Below are positions 1 to 13,444 of a stretch of DNA of 64,000 bases, piece after piece. The position numbers and the translations under genes were made by a program. The stretch is from Strigamia acuminata (taxonomy: Eukaryota > Arthropoda > Chilopoda > Geophilomorpha > Linotaeniidae): the NCBI GenBank assembly GCA_949358305.1, contig OX442315.1, forward strand, positions 21,728,427 through 21,792,426, given 5' to 3'. How positions within the stretch are numbered: position 1 is the stretch's first letter; each line of letters starts with the position of its first letter. The notes under the pieces are model-generated. The model ran no database searches. It was not told the DNA's origin and saw only the letters and a list, made by a program, of their open reading frames with translations.

Positions 1-755
1 GAAATATAATTAAAAGCAAAGGAAAACGATAAAGAATCCAGTCGATTCGACGACTCCACTTCTCGGGAACGCCGAACGCTTGGATTCGCTTCACTCGACG
101 CTCGGCTCGGCCTCGACGTTTCTTCAACACGGACTCAATTCCGTTCCAACTACTTCCTCGTGACTCGTTCGGGCTCAATCCCGCTCTCCTCGTCCTCTCC
201 AGGTCGCAACGTCGTCGTCGCGGCGTCGTTGCGGCTGATTCCGCCTAACAATCTCTCACACTCGCGCTCACTTCGCTTCGTCGCGAGTGAGAAATCTCAG
301 TCCAACAATGGCTGTTGGCCGAGAATAGAAATCCCTCCAAACAATACTTGTTTGGCAAGATGAAACTCCCACTGTCACTAACTGAAGTAACAGCAAGAAA
401 TATCTCACAAATTGGTCTGGCAATTCGCAAGACTGAGTCCAAATACTCTGACAATCATTCACTAAATCCGCTTGTAGAATGGTGTTTTCTCAGGAAGATT
501 TTGGTGACTGGTTGCTCTCAAAGTAAGTTTCAAACTGAGGAGTTTTTCTGCTCCTCACAGGAAGTGTTTCCTGCTCCGGGAGGTTGCGGGCTGGTTTCCT
601 TGGCGACCACCCACAATTCCTCCCACCCTGCCTAACTCCCTTTATCTAGACAGGAAATCATAAAAAATATAAAATAAAATAAAACAATCTCCAATTTAAT
701 ATTTTATTTCGGGCTCATTCCCGACACTTCATTAGTGACCACTAGGGTCACTACA
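1..755 (+). mobile_element. Putative LTR of a Ty3/gypsy-like element, truncated by the window edge
   Basis: The stretch is richer in G+C than what follows and ends in a 21-base hairpin at 733-753 (TAGTGACC, spacer ACTAG, GGTCACTA) closing with ACA at 753-755. TGT...ACA termini of this type, with the TAGTGACC palindrome, are familiar from arthropod LTR elements. AATAAA-type signals lie at about 668-685, some 70 bp before the end, as expected for an R/U5 border read on the plus strand. No PBS-like TGG follows 755, so this is more likely a solo or 3' LTR than a 5' LTR. The other end and any internal region lie outside the window. Reading frames across it show no recognisable protein. The opposite orientation is possible. 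Confidence 0.45.
733..753. repeat. Perfect hairpin at the putative LTR terminus
   Basis: Eight-base arms TAGTGACC and GGTCACTA pair perfectly around the five-base spacer ACTAG. It abuts the terminal ACA and supports an LTR end at 755. Confidence 0.7.
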
Positions 756-2135
756 TATGTTTACTGAACACTGTGAATAGAATAATATTGGTAAATGAAT
801 TCAGGGCCCAAGTATAAATTGATAAAGGGCTTCATATTGAACTATGGCAACATTTGTCTTCATCTATTCCATCAAATTGAAAAAAAGGTGTATAAACTCA
901 TAAAAAATTCACCAATATAAAATCCCCTCTGTATCATCTTTATTTTTTTTTTTAAAAAAAAAGTCAAAGCCCTATTTCATATTTATTCCCATAAAATAAT
1001 AACAAAAGCTAAAAAAAAATATTATTTTTTTTTATATTTTTATATAAATAAATAGAAAGTTAAATAAAAAAGAATACATAATAAAAAGAAGTATTAAGAA
1101 GCCTACAATCATAGCAATTAGAAAACTCAATTTCTTTAATCAACAGTTAAAAATTCATAGCCCTATTACTCTACACCACACTTTGATTATTTTTTTAAAA
1201 TCGCACTTGAAGCGGTACAGTCTTTGATTCACCCCATCATTACATTAGTTCAAGGTGCGCAGGTTTCCAACATTTTGCACCTGTTCCGAACATTCAGTTC
1301 CTATTAAAGGCGTCAGAGGAGGTTGGCCTGCATTTCCAGTTAATAATGTCATCATCAAATGGGCGGAGAAGCGTCTGATTACAACGGCCGAGCACTGAGA
1401 CCGAGAGTAATAATTACACGCGGCCGAGGCTACGCAACATCACGGGTTGCCTAATGACGTGACACTTACGGCTCATAAATTACAGACGGCGCTTCGCCTC
1501 GTGGACTTGTTATAGGTATAGAGGGGGCGAAGAGAACCTATTCGCGGGAACGAGGTCAACTCATGTCTAATGAAATGCAATGCCGCAATATTAGCCCATT
1601 CAAAGTAACAAACACCCGGCTCAAAAATGTTCGTTTCATTATCAACAATGTCAAGAAGCATCAAATTGAACGTGATTTGATTTTTTTCTTTCCATTCTTT
1701 TTCACGACACCTTGGCTTGACCTTTCCAAATCCAGGTGAGGTCGGTAAGTGATGATGATCGTGTCAGGTCTGCCAGAAAATGAATGATGGTATTGCTTCA
1801 ATCCAATATGCGAGCGTGAGCATGTCACGCTGTAAATTACCAGCGTGCGCATCTCATATTAATACTCGCATGCACATGTTAATTAAGCTGTCCCCTCGTT
1901 CGGCGATTAAATAATCCGAACGCACCCAGGTAGATAAACAGGTAAAGTGAAAAGTCTCCCGTTTCCATCGCAGCGCCCCGCCAAGGCGCCCCTTGGAAAT
2001 GGAGACTAATGACGTGACCCTAAATAAATCAGTAGAAAACCCCCAGTCGCCGTGAATATTAAGTGGACACTATAACATGACATTGTTCGAAGCATAAATC
2101 CTTATAATGGGTACCTAAGTGGCCGGAAACCGGTG

Positions 2136-2143
2136 TGACGTCA
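2136..2143. promoter_or_regulatory. Palindromic CRE (TGACGTCA)
   Basis: Exact match to the full CREB/ATF palindrome, within TGACGTCAAAGG. One of eight exact copies in the window. Function is not shown by sequence alone. Confidence 0.35.
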
Positions 2144-4646
2144 AAGGTGGCAGCTTATAAACCACTGACCTGTTGTTTACAACCGGACTTGGGTGGTGGC
2201 CACCAATTACCCAGCCTGTCACCCTTCGGGCTTTATTCACCGGGCCTATAAACGCGTGAAAGTGAATAAATCATTTGGGTAAAGTCTCTAGACCATCAAT
2301 TAAAATTTATTTAGGGAATTGGTTCGTGATTTGTTGGGCAAAATTAGTCTCATTCCCATCGAGACAAAATGCGGGGGGAGGAGGAAAAAAAATTCAAACC
2401 ATTAAAATAAATATTATTCAAATGACCAATAAACCTTTATTTTATTTTTTTAAAACTTTAAATTTCAACCTTGATGTAGGCCTAATTTAATTACGCCATC
2501 AGCAGGGGGCAGGCAAGCAAGGGCCAAAGTGCTCTAATTAGAATTTTTTTCCTCTCTCTTACACTTCTTTAATTATCCTTTCCGCCATTATTTACGAGCA
2601 GAGGGGGCTTCGAATGCAGGTGGACAATGGCAGGGGGAAGATTTGACGAAAAAAAAATGCCGTCCACGAAAATATCTGGAAAAAAGAGTCCCCCGCGGCT
2701 TAAAACTAGTCATGACCTTCTTCTTGTATTCGTTGGCTTGTTGACAAGGATCTTCAACGTTGCTTCGCTCCCTTCTACTTCTTGCTTGTTTACGACACGC
2801 TTTTCTTGCCCACTCCTCACTAAAGCCCGCGATTAATTGATGACAGATTCTTGTAGCATCTGATGGAGATAAAAAAACATATACAAATAAATTTTGGGGA
2901 AAAAAATATATATTTTCTTAGAAATTTATGGAAGTATTAAAAAATGAGGTTTTTTTTTTTTTAGGACTTTCATCGACGTCGTAAAAATGTCTACCGTTAA
3001 GGTGGTCCTTCGACTAGCGACGACCGAGAAGATGGAGGTTTGTGTGTGGCTCTAGATTATGATGTCTGGGGGCTCCTCCGATGCTCGCGAACAAAGGTCA
3101 AATTCCTTTTTTTTTTTTTATTATTTATAAATTCATGTTTGTCTTTTGTTTTTTAAATTGCAAATGTTTTCCTGAAAGAAAATAAAAAACATAAATTATT
3201 TTTTTTTTGTTGTTGGTGGATTTGTAAAGAAATTAATTTTTTTTTAAATTTTATTCAGAAACTTGTTTCGACTGGTTGCCAATAGTTTGGGGAAAAACAT
3301 GCGCGAATCACTTATTTTTTGTTCGTACGAACATTAATTAAAATTACTTGTAGTCGTTTTTTATGTGTGTTTAAGTGTGGGTGTCTGTTTGTCGTTTTCC
3401 TTTTCTCTTTGCTTGATGAGGAAGTTACTGTCTTTTCTCTTTTTCAATTGATGCCTCTCTAATTCGCTCTCGGAAATATTTCCCTTTTCAATTACAAAAA
3501 TAATCATTAGACCCCCCCCTGGTGAATGCCAAATGAGTCTGTTAATGAAAAAAGACGTAGAGACAAAGAATCGCGTCTTTGTTTCTTTCTAATGACAAAG
3601 ATTTTGATCATGAACCATCAACTCGCGACCAGATTTCTTATTTGCTCAATCTAGGCACATTAACACGCACCATTGTTACCAACTCTTTTCTTTTTTTTCG
3701 CTTTGCTTCTCGTTTCGACACGCATCTGCTGTTTGGGTGGATCTTGTTGGCTGTCAACGCACAAGTTTTCGGTGACGACAGACCACACTGAGCACCTCGC
3801 CCACCTGGAAGGAGGGGAGAATGGCGTTCTCAGATGAAAATATAAGATAAGGAAAAATGCAAGAAAAAAAAAATTTTTTTTGTCAAAACCCCTCCCACAT
3901 AGAAATGCCCACTTTACTCCGTATTCGCTAACAAGAAAAATTCGCTTTGCCGCCTGTGCGCGTCGGAACGAAGTTAAAAGACATGGCAATGTTTGTATGG
4001 GAAGAGGTCGTGAGTCGTTTTTGCACCGATAACATCCCAATGCATTTCGGTTCGTTTCCATCGGGGGGCGGGTCGTAGGAGGATGAAGGAGGGGAGTGTC
4101 GAGATTGATCGTCACCCGTCTCTGAAATGCCTGAAGGAAAATCAAGGCAGCCGGAAAAGCGAACCAAATTCCCCATCCATGAGTTTTTGAATGCCCTCCC
4201 GCCCTCCTCAGCCACCCTTCGGCGCCATGCTAATTCGCTCGCGTTTTGCAATGGCGAGGCGCGCGTCTCACCACACTGTACTTTCGCCATGCAGATTTAT
4301 TTAAATCGCGTGCCATAAACATCGCCCGGGGCGAACGGCCGTGGCGCCCATTTTGCCGACAACGCGCCCCGCCCCTGCTTTTCCCAAGAGACTCCCCGAT
4401 GAAATTTTTACGGGGAATTGAAGTCATTAAAAGTGCTCAACACCTCGTGATGAACAATAAACGACCAGAGCAAGTGCGCGGGCGGCGGAAATTACCTCCG
4501 GCGCAGGTGGCGCTGATAAAAATGTTCTCTCAAGCCATCCTTTCGACGGTGCGAGCGCAAATCTCGTTCCCGAATCGGCGTAAGAGCAACGCAAGGAACG
4601 TGCCCTCGCTGCAAAGGGACAAACATCAGTTTGAAAAGCGAAGAGT

Positions 4647-4680
4647 GAAAAAGAAAGAAAGAAAGAAAGAAAAAAAGAAA
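4647..4680. repeat. (AAAG)n microsatellite
   Basis: Tandem GAAA/AAAG units run into an A-rich tail. A plus-strand frame reads through it as Lys/Glu/Arg repeats, which explains the basic end of the spurious 4246-4707 frame. Confidence 0.85.
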
Positions 4681-7600
4681 AAATTCGCTATACTACTTAA
4701 AACCTGACTCGCCAGATAAAAGGCAAGCGCGTCAGGTTGTTTATTATGCACGCAGCTCAACCTCTCGCAATAAATATCCAAGAAATCCTGGGCCAGAGGT
4801 GAACATCATCTGCGGTGACCCCGCCCACGTTGTGCTTACACGTCCCGCCTACCAAGTAAAACGTAAAACGACATTTGCATGAAATAACTTTCAATTTCGA
4901 ATCGAATGATGCATAAGTTTGCTTGACATCAGGGTTAAATGACACCGCCATATCCTATAATTTTCACTGGCATATAATTTGAACTGTGTTTAGGGGAGTT
5001 GTCGCCAGAGGGAGGGCCCTGATGTAAAATGAAATGGAGTTTCGAAGGATAAGTAGACAACACAATATGTTTAGACTTTAGATCGACCGAGAGACCTTCA
5101 ATTAATGGGCTTGGAAGCAAGAACATTAGGGTCAAAGTTAATCGTTTGACACTCATCAGCCCGATGGGCCGAACCGCTTTTACAGATCGCGAGTTGTGAA
5201 AGTGAATAATAGTCCGTGACGATTCAGAAAATTGATACATGGCTTCATTCCGTCAGTATACACTCCCCTCATTTTCCTCCACTTGCCACACCCACTCGTC
5301 AAACTTGCACACTTTGCAATCAAACAAAAATAATCGCTCGGCATACGTCGAGTCGACCGAAACGACTATTCATTGTGACGGTTCAAACGAGCTTGCAACC
5401 GGTAATGATATATTCCTAATATTAACGTTTGGACGAGTTGTAAACTTGTAAACTATATCATTGTAATGGAGCCATAAATTAAAAACAACTATTGCCACTG
5501 ACTGGTCGACATTCGACATTGAACAAGAATTGAACTTGATAAAATTTTAATTAAATTTTTGTTTGAAATAGTGCTGGCGTTTCTTATTTCTTATTTCTTT
5601 ATTAAACATGATTGCTCGGTTTTGATTGACCGTGGAGGAAATCATCTGAGCAATAATAAGACACTAATAAGCCGCGATGATAGTACGAAACAGCGGCTCG
5701 AGATGATTACTTTAACAAGTTGAGAAGAGAGCAGACGCACTTTGCTCCGAGACAAGAGCCAGATAAGGCAGGAGAAGAGTGACGAGGCAGCACCTTATTA
5801 TATCCAAGTGGGTAATAGAGATGAAACCCGCTGCTGTCCCCCACTCATCGTTGCTTACGAGGGGGCGTGGCCCGAAGATCGTTTCCCGGGGCCTCCGTCG
5901 CGTCCAGAAATGGGGCGTAATAAATACCTTGTGCTGTCAAATTACAGAGTGAAGCTGCCACGTCTATAGCAGCAAATCATTCTAATACAATCGCTCTAGA
6001 TGAAGATCGAGTCGACATGAGCATAACCGTGAGAGGAGAGGGAGAGGGAGAGGGCACGACTGGCGAGCCCTTTTTGAAGGGCGCTCGCAACAAACACCTT
6101 GAAACACATTCAACGCCGATGTTTTGCATGCATCACTCGCCAGTGTTTTAATGGGGTTAATTATACGTTTGCAGTGGTCGTAGATGGAATACAGATGCTT
6201 GATCATACTCGATTTTATCAGGATTTTCTTTCTTTCTTTTTTATTTTCGTTTCATTGGAGTGGTTGGTTTCAAAGGTGAAGAGTGATTACTTTATAGGAG
6301 ACTGTTCAATTTCTTTGTTTTCTTTATCTGGTGCGATCAGTGAGTTTCCACCGGGTTTAAAAACGGTAAAAACTACACGTACGAATGCTATCTAAGGCCA
6401 GAGGCGCAGTTTCATCAAAGCCCTAATGGAGGCCAGCGTCTCATCAAGAAGGGATTGTGGTTTCCGAGCGCGTTTCAGCCGCACAGTTCTCGAAGCGAGG
6501 CCCGTGGACTTTGTAGGCGGATAAAAAGGCGCTTTAACAAGAGTCCCGTCAGCTTTGTTTCGCCAATCGCTCCTTCAATTGATGGAATTCCAATTTTGAT
6601 CCAATTTTCAATTCCCTGCTGATAAAACGAGAAGAAAAAGCGACAACGGAAATGGAGAAAGTAATTCGCGGACGAGCCCTCTCACCATTCCTTTGGGGCT
6701 AACGTGGTCACTGGCCCAATTTCCAATGGGATTTACGATCTACCGACACGCGAAAGTCTAAAAGAGAAGTGGACTTTATCGGCAAAGTCGATCACAAACT
6801 CGTGTCCATTCCAACACATCAACTGTTTCAACTATAATACCATTATCGACTCTCGTCTCGACTCTCCTTAAATCTCTTGGAAATAAAAGTTCCAGAATAA
6901 CGACAATTTCCCATCTATGTTTGCGACAACTCGAATTATTATCAAATTTCACCCTCAACCTTTCCTTTTTACAGTATTCACCAACATTTTTACGAAAAAT
7001 GTGAAGTTTATATCATTTTTAATCATTTTTTAAAATGAGAGATGCACAACTTGAAAACAAATGCACAATTAAAACCATCCGCAAATACATTGGATTTTAC
7101 GAGATTGCATTTTGTAAAATGTATTAAGAAATGCATTCCTAATACGAATGCATTTTGAACGTGTTGTAAAATACATTTTTGAACCGTGCGGGAGATGCTA
7201 AAACGTGTTTTGTTTCGTGTTTCGTGTTTTGTTTCTATTGACCAAATTTTGTAATTGTTGTTATTATGTTTTATAACACGATTTTTTTTGCCAACAAAGC
7301 AAAGCCCACCCTCAAATTAGTCGGATGATAATTTACGTTCTTTGGCCAACTGTTAATAGACCTTCATGACGTGGCATGTCCACGTGATGAATTGAGTCTC
7401 CAACTGAGATGTGCGGGGAAAATAACGTGAGATTAGCGGAGACCGAGACAAAAGAAGCAACACGGGGCGTACGACCACTGTCCACCCTCCTTCCATCTTT
7501 ACACAATAGACGTCTTTTACCCCCTGCAAACTCATATACGCGCCAATATAATACACGTGCATCAAGCCCTATCCTCAACATGGCCGATGGATATCTCACC

Positions 7601-10250
7601 AATAATCTCATTCACCACTTTAGAGTGTCTGCACACCCTCTACGCACACACATCCACCTACCCCTGCAAGAATAGAAAGAGAAGAAAAAAATTCAACCCA
7701 ATATTTCCGAGCATCAATGAGGTAGAAAGAGTTGCGGGAACCCCTGCCGTTGCGGCCCAAAATGCAGTGAAAATTCACATTTGATTGCTCTCTTTGCCAT
7801 TTAATTTATTAGCGAATTATGCACTGCATGCGTCCACCATTCGTTCACCCCTTTTATATAAAACAGCTTCTATTTCATAGCCCTATACTTTTACCCTCTC
7901 CCTTTCGGTACACGAAATCAAATGGACGATTTTGTGTTAGTGGGAGGCCGAATCGGAATTAGAAAAAGGGGACAACCATCCCCCATAGAAGGAAAAAAAA
8001 ACATTAAGTGAAAAAAAAAATAAATAAAACGGGTAAAAGAGTGAAATTTAAATCCTATTTATTATGTGAAATACTGTGCCGCAAAGCTGAGGTGGCGTCC
8101 ATTTCTATGCAAAGTGTCTCAACTACCTACATTCATGAATGTTATGATATTGTATAATATGAGATGCAACCCTTTTTTTCTCACCTTTTATATGAGGGTG
8201 AGAATTCAGTTTAGATATTCTATTTCAATATTTTCCAGGGTAAACTGCACTTTTACAATTGATTTATATTCAATTTTGTTTTATTTTTATTCCGTTTTTA
8301 TATATAAATTGCAGTTTGGAACTTTCAATGCATAAATCGCCTTTAAAAAGAAATGGTATAATATTTGATAGATAAAGAATAATAAAAGGTAAATTAGGTG
8401 CATTGCAAGTTGAAAATGATGGTACAATTTACTTTTTGCGATGATATATTTTCTCTCATTTCATCGCTGATGTTAAAGGATTGAGCTCAGGTGAATACAA
8501 ATGTTTCTCACGCCTGTGTGCAAAAAAAAATGAAACCAATATATCTTACATGTCACTTTTGACAAACTTCTTTCATAACCAATGACAAAGAGGGTGCGAA
8601 TTTAATATTGCAAATGTACTTCCACCCCGTTATAATAAAACTGCACATGCGTTCTAAATTCGACTATTCTTTTAAAACACCTTCTTGGACACATTTTTGT
8701 TATATTTTTTTTTATTATTTTATTCTGACATTTTTTTTTCCTGACTATACATATATCCATCCATCCAGCACCAGATTCAATCTCCACCCAATAAACCTAA
8801 GCCTAATTGAAATTTATATATGTGAACTTGCCATGGAGAATGGTAAAACCATCAAGCCACCTCCCACTCATTCAATACGCTGTATCAAAAGTGTATCATC
8901 GTTTTAATAGCAACTTTTATTAGCGTGCAGCCGACAGTCCCATTATTGCTGCATTGTCAAGTGCAGAATGCATAATTTGTCGCTAATGATTCGCGCGCAC
9001 CCCGCCAGGGATAATGTGGCGCTTATCGGAGCTTATTACGCGCAACCTAAATACAATATTTGTCGACGCGCGAGGGATTTGAGGCCTCGCTCGTCTCAGA
9101 AATTTATCATATCAATTCAGACTGCATTATCTTATTGGCAACATTATCATGCTGCGCGTGCGCGAGCATCTTTCCCTGCGCCTCTTCTCCCAGTAATCGC
9201 GTTCTCAGCATGAAAGGCCATGATCAAATTCTGCAATATCAATTATACGAAGTTCTTTGATGACTCCTATTAGGTCTGTACGACTAATCGTTGGTTTTAA
9301 TTGCAATTCTTTTACTGAGAACTCAATACACAAAATGGTGGTCGGCACACGTTACAGTTAGAAGGAGAATTATGGAAATTACAGTAAAATTTAGTCAACA
9401 AAATTTGAATCTATTTATACTTTAGTTTATACGGAAAACTAATATATTGACAGTGAAACTAAAATAATTTAAAGATGGGCGCATAAAGCGAGCGAATTTT
9501 TTAAAAATTGTGAAAATCGTGATAACAGCAAAGCTCGGCCAGTAACAAATGTAATTTCGCTTTTTGGGTTTTAAATTTTACCGATAATTGCAATTAAAAT
9601 TAAAATGCATTGCAGTAACGACAAAAATTGACTTCAAATTTTTCGTTCTGTATAAGTAGGTTTTTCCGCTTCAGAACTCTAACGTCAAGAAATGCTCGGA
9701 ATGTGGACATTTCCTGGTGATGTATAGAGAATAGTTAATTAGTTTAAGAAGACGGAAAAATAGAAATAAATTCGTTTTACACGTAGCATAATTCGTAATA
9801 ATATATACCGGGTTTTGGTCATTATGTCGGCTATGCAATTTAAAAAGAAAGAGTATAATTACAAATTCTCCCGAAAAAAATTGCGAGAGACGACTAGAAT
9901 GTAAATTTGCGAGCAATTTTAGTATACAAATATTCTCATATGTCATTGTTTATTGATTTATTTAATTACAGTAACCTTATATGATGACCAATTAACTTCA
10001 TATTGCATTTAAAAACTGGAAGTGAATATTTGAATTCAGAGATTATTAGCCGAGAGGTATATGCGAGGCTGTGGGTGGGCCGCGAAATACTGTCCTGCTT
10101 GGTAATGATGCAAATCCACAGGTATAAGAGCTTTTTAAGCGAGCCGCCTTTTCTCGTTACTACAAACCGACGTTTTAAATGTAACGTGAAAACCATTGCG
10201 CAATCCAAAAAACACGCTCAACTGTATCTATGAATATTTAAAAGTGTCGA

Positions 10251-10261
10251 GGGGGGGGGGG
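10251..10261. repeat. Poly(G) run of 11
   Basis: Uninterrupted G homopolymer in A+T-rich surroundings. Confidence 0.9.
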
Positions 10262-11000
10262 AGGAAATCAAAACGGGTGCGTGGCAATTGACAAACCAGA
10301 ACAATTATTTGTGATAAATGTTACTGTAGAGAGGTGAATCTGATTAGCTAAGTCGTTTTGCGGGTTCGTCGTTTTATACAAGCAACCCCAAGGTGCGCAG
10401 CGAGAGTTTACTGTTAAGCAATATGAAAACTTGATTCAAATCTCTCTCATTTTTATAGTTTCTAAAATAGAGGGAGAACGGAAAAATGTGGAAAAAAACC
10501 TCTCCCCCTGCCCGAAAAAATATCACCTCAGTCCTTCCTCCCTGCCGCACCAATTTTTTAAAGGATAATAATTTAAATTCATTTTTTTCTTTGTATAATC
10601 ACAACCAATAAATCTGGCTGTTTCCATCCCATAATCCTTTGCTGACGGTGCAAAAGTGAAAATGCTAAATAATGGCAAAGAGGATTTGGAGAAAGAAAAA
10701 ATAAAATCCAAGCACATAAAAAATAAACTAAAACAAAAAAAATCACGCACCTTTTTACGTGCAAAAAAGAGAAGCGAGTGATTTAAAGCAGAAAAAAATA
10801 AAAAATAAAAGAACAAAGTGAAGAAATATAAAATTGACAGAAACATTGATGTAGGAATAAATGAGGCATGATGGATGGCGCCGTCTGTTGGCATCAATGC
10901 CTATCTTTATAGAAACAATCTCGTGTGATTGCGCTTTGCGCATCGTGTCATTAATAACAGGCACTAACAGCGAATTGCTTTCCAATTTCAGATGCCGGCC

Positions 11001-11013
11001 GTTGCTAGGCAAC
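11001..11013. promoter_or_regulatory. RFX X-box-like palindrome
   Basis: GTTGCTAGGCAAC: inverted GTTGC/GCAAC half sites as in RFX-factor X-boxes. First of three in 2.4 kb. Binding is inferred from the motif only. Confidence 0.4.
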
Positions 11014-12191
11014 TGCATCTAAATCTGCTCTTGTTGACGAGAAGTGAAGCCAAGGGTGTAGAAAAATTTGCCTGCATCTGCCGAGTGCCTAATGTTCTTT
11101 CAATTCCACATGTAAACATCTTGCGGTGTTATGATAATCTTTTAAATTCTCCTAGCTTCAGGCAGGCACGGTCATAATTGTTTTGACGCAAGAAAGAACG
11201 CTTGAAAAATTAAATGGCCATGATTTATACGCGATACTGCCTCGGCGTTTATCTTTACGTGTGAACGCGCGTCGTGGGGAGTCGATTCAGTTCCGCCTTC
11301 CCCCATCGAGATTTTTTTTTTTTAATTTTTTTTTTAATTTTATTTTCTAACATCTAGACCTATGAGCATTGTCTTATAAGGGACGCTCGGTTAATCCAAT
11401 TTCACTCCTGAGAGAGAGACAGGCTGGCTTACAATCATTTCCTTTCCTTAATTGAAGTTTGGATTTGGACATTTTGAATAACCACTCTCGAAATGGCTTC
11501 ATTTACTCCCTCAGCTTCTTCATCCACACATTTTTTTTCTCCCATCTCTTGAAAGCCTGATCTTTGCAATCAGACGGATGCTGAACTACAACTGAGTATA
11601 ACGTGGAGAAATGTGGTGAGGTGTTCGGAGGGTTAAAGGAATTACGTATAGGATATTGGTAAGCTCTTTCGTGTTTCATTATAGTTGACTCGCCTCGCCA
11701 TCTATGGCATCTAGTCTGTATTTTGAAAGACACCACTTTGTTGATTGGTGAAATGAGAGTGCAGGTCAACTTGACAGGAGCGCAACGATAGGCAAGGACG
11801 AAAGAGGGCAAGTTGGTTGGACCTTGAAGGACAGCTCGTTTCTCTTTGCGCTTCGTACACGAGTAAAACAGATAAAGTCGCTCGTAGCGTGTGGCTTGTC
11901 ACGAGCACCCAATAGTACTATTGGAAGCATCTATTCATCTGCAGATGCACGGCGTGATAAGGACTCGCCATTGAGCTCATCTCTCTCAGATTGAGCTCAA
12001 ACTCAAAGATAACGACTAGCTCTCGTTTCAGCTTCACAATCTAGTTAGCCATAACTTCATCTCAACGACTTCACTCTGCTCGTAGGGAGCGGCCTCGAGT
12101 TATCCGAGAGGACAAAGCGCCCAGTCGTCGACAAAATACCTCCGTCTAACAATGGAAAGATGCTAGCTCCAACAAGATTACGCATATTCCC

Positions 12192-12204
12192 GTTGCTTAG
12201 CAAC
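12192..12204. promoter_or_regulatory. RFX X-box-like palindrome
   Basis: GTTGCTTAGCAAC, the same 13-mer as at 13432-13444. Confidence 0.45.
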
Positions 12205-12873
12205 CGTAACGAGTTGTTTACAGTGCATAAGCGCGCAATTTCCATCCCCAGAATGCATGAAAAATAAGGCAGTTTTGAAAGAAATCACTTTTTCTTTGAA
12301 ATTCGCTCGCCATCTATTGCGAGATATTAGGGCAATAAAACATCAATGCCACCGGCGATGCTAAAGGTGTCGCAAGTGCAAAAGAAATCTGCGAATGAGA
12401 GGCAGGAAGGGAAAAAATATCAGAATTATGGGCGCCCCTGCACTGCCGCCCCCATACGAGCGTTGAAAATCAGACTCCATTATACCGGAAATGGCCGGGA
12501 AAGTCATCTCCATGGTAACCATTCAGGAAGTGCCTGCACGCGAAATTTGAATCGTTGCCTCGTTTCTGCTCGCGCGCCACAAAGGCGTGGGAGGAGAGAA
12601 GGATGGGTTGGTGACGTCGACTGAATTATTCGCGCGCTTTATCCTCACGAGGGGAAGAGGGAGAAGCCTATCGTTGGCTAAAATGACTCGCTAAGCATCG
12701 CTAGTATGCAAATGAAATTGTCCGAATTCGGTGATGCAATAACACCATAATCGCCAGGCGTCGCACATCTACCCCCGACTGAGACTCACTTCCCTTTTCC
12801 CCAACTACCTTATCTTTCACGGGGACCTCAGGATTGAATTTCCGACTGCTCACTCTGTAAGATGATCCAACAA

Positions 12874-12910
12874 CAGAGAGAGAGAGACGAGAGAGACGAG
12901 AGGAGAGAAG
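12874..12910. repeat. GA-rich microsatellite
   Basis: Imperfect GAGA tract interrupted by GACGAGA units. The same sequence pattern could recruit GAGA-type factors, but no function is shown. Confidence 0.8.
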
Positions 12911-13103
12911 AGTTGGGTGTTGAGGCAAAAAGAAGGAGAAGAAAAAATTCAAGAAACGATCTAACATGTGCCAAACAAGTGAAAAAGGAATGGAAACTGT
13001 AACCAGACGCTTTGACACCAAAGACACATCTCTAGGGGAAAAAAATGTGCTGTATTTGACAAACAGCACACACTGCTGCAGCGCGGTGTAAGATTGCTGT
13101 GAC

Positions 13104-13111
13104 TGACGTCA
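13104..13111. promoter_or_regulatory. Palindromic CRE (TGACGTCA)
   Basis: Exact CREB/ATF palindrome about 320 bp from the X-box-like site at 13432. Co-occurrence of CRE and X-box is known from RFX-regulated promoters, but no gene is recognised beside it here. Confidence 0.35.
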
Positions 13112-13431
13112 CTTGGTGACACAAGACATGTCCAGATTGGGACGATTTCCTCTTGGCTCCTGCGCCGGAAGAATTAGTTGGCAATAAACACATTGGCAAT
13201 CGTCATATCCACTCAGGTTTTCAAACATCTGAAAATAAAATTTCCTCGTCCGTTTTATTTAAAAAATTGCAAAGCCTTTCTTTCTTTTCTGTTCGTTAGG
13301 TGTATATTGTTTTTTAAATATAACGGAAAAGATTTAAAAAACAATTACACTTTTCCTCTTTTTTGGCAATGCATAAATAAATAAATAAGTAAATAGAAAA
13401 GAATTACATGTTTTATTTAAAAATTCGCTGT

Positions 13432-13444
13432 GTTGCTTAGCAAC
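13432..13444. promoter_or_regulatory. RFX X-box-like palindrome
   Basis: GTTGCTTAGCAAC, identical over 13 bases to the site at 12192-12204. Confidence 0.45.

Larger units (their letters stand above)
756..10990. other. Non-coding intergenic DNA, A+T-rich
   Basis: I see no recognisable exon, RNA gene or intact transposon here. Reading frames on both strands are short or low in complexity. The longest (3660-4145 minus, 161 codons; 4246-4707 plus, 153 codons) overlap each other and match no family I know. The stretch holds homopolymer dyads (T11A9 at 943-962, A10T8 at 3864-3881), a palindromic CRE at 2136-2143, an AAAG microsatellite near 4647-4680, two CACGTG E-boxes near 7.38 and 7.56 kb, an AT-rich patch with repeated GCATTTT-type words at about 7.08-7.19 kb, and an eleven-G run at 10251-10261. 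It could hold distal enhancers of the Msx gene; this is inference. Confidence 0.6.

Noticed and set aside
3660-4707. 161- and 153-codon frames on opposite strands
   Set aside because: They overlap with neighbouring frames on both strands, include microsatellite-derived Lys/Glu runs, and match no family I know.
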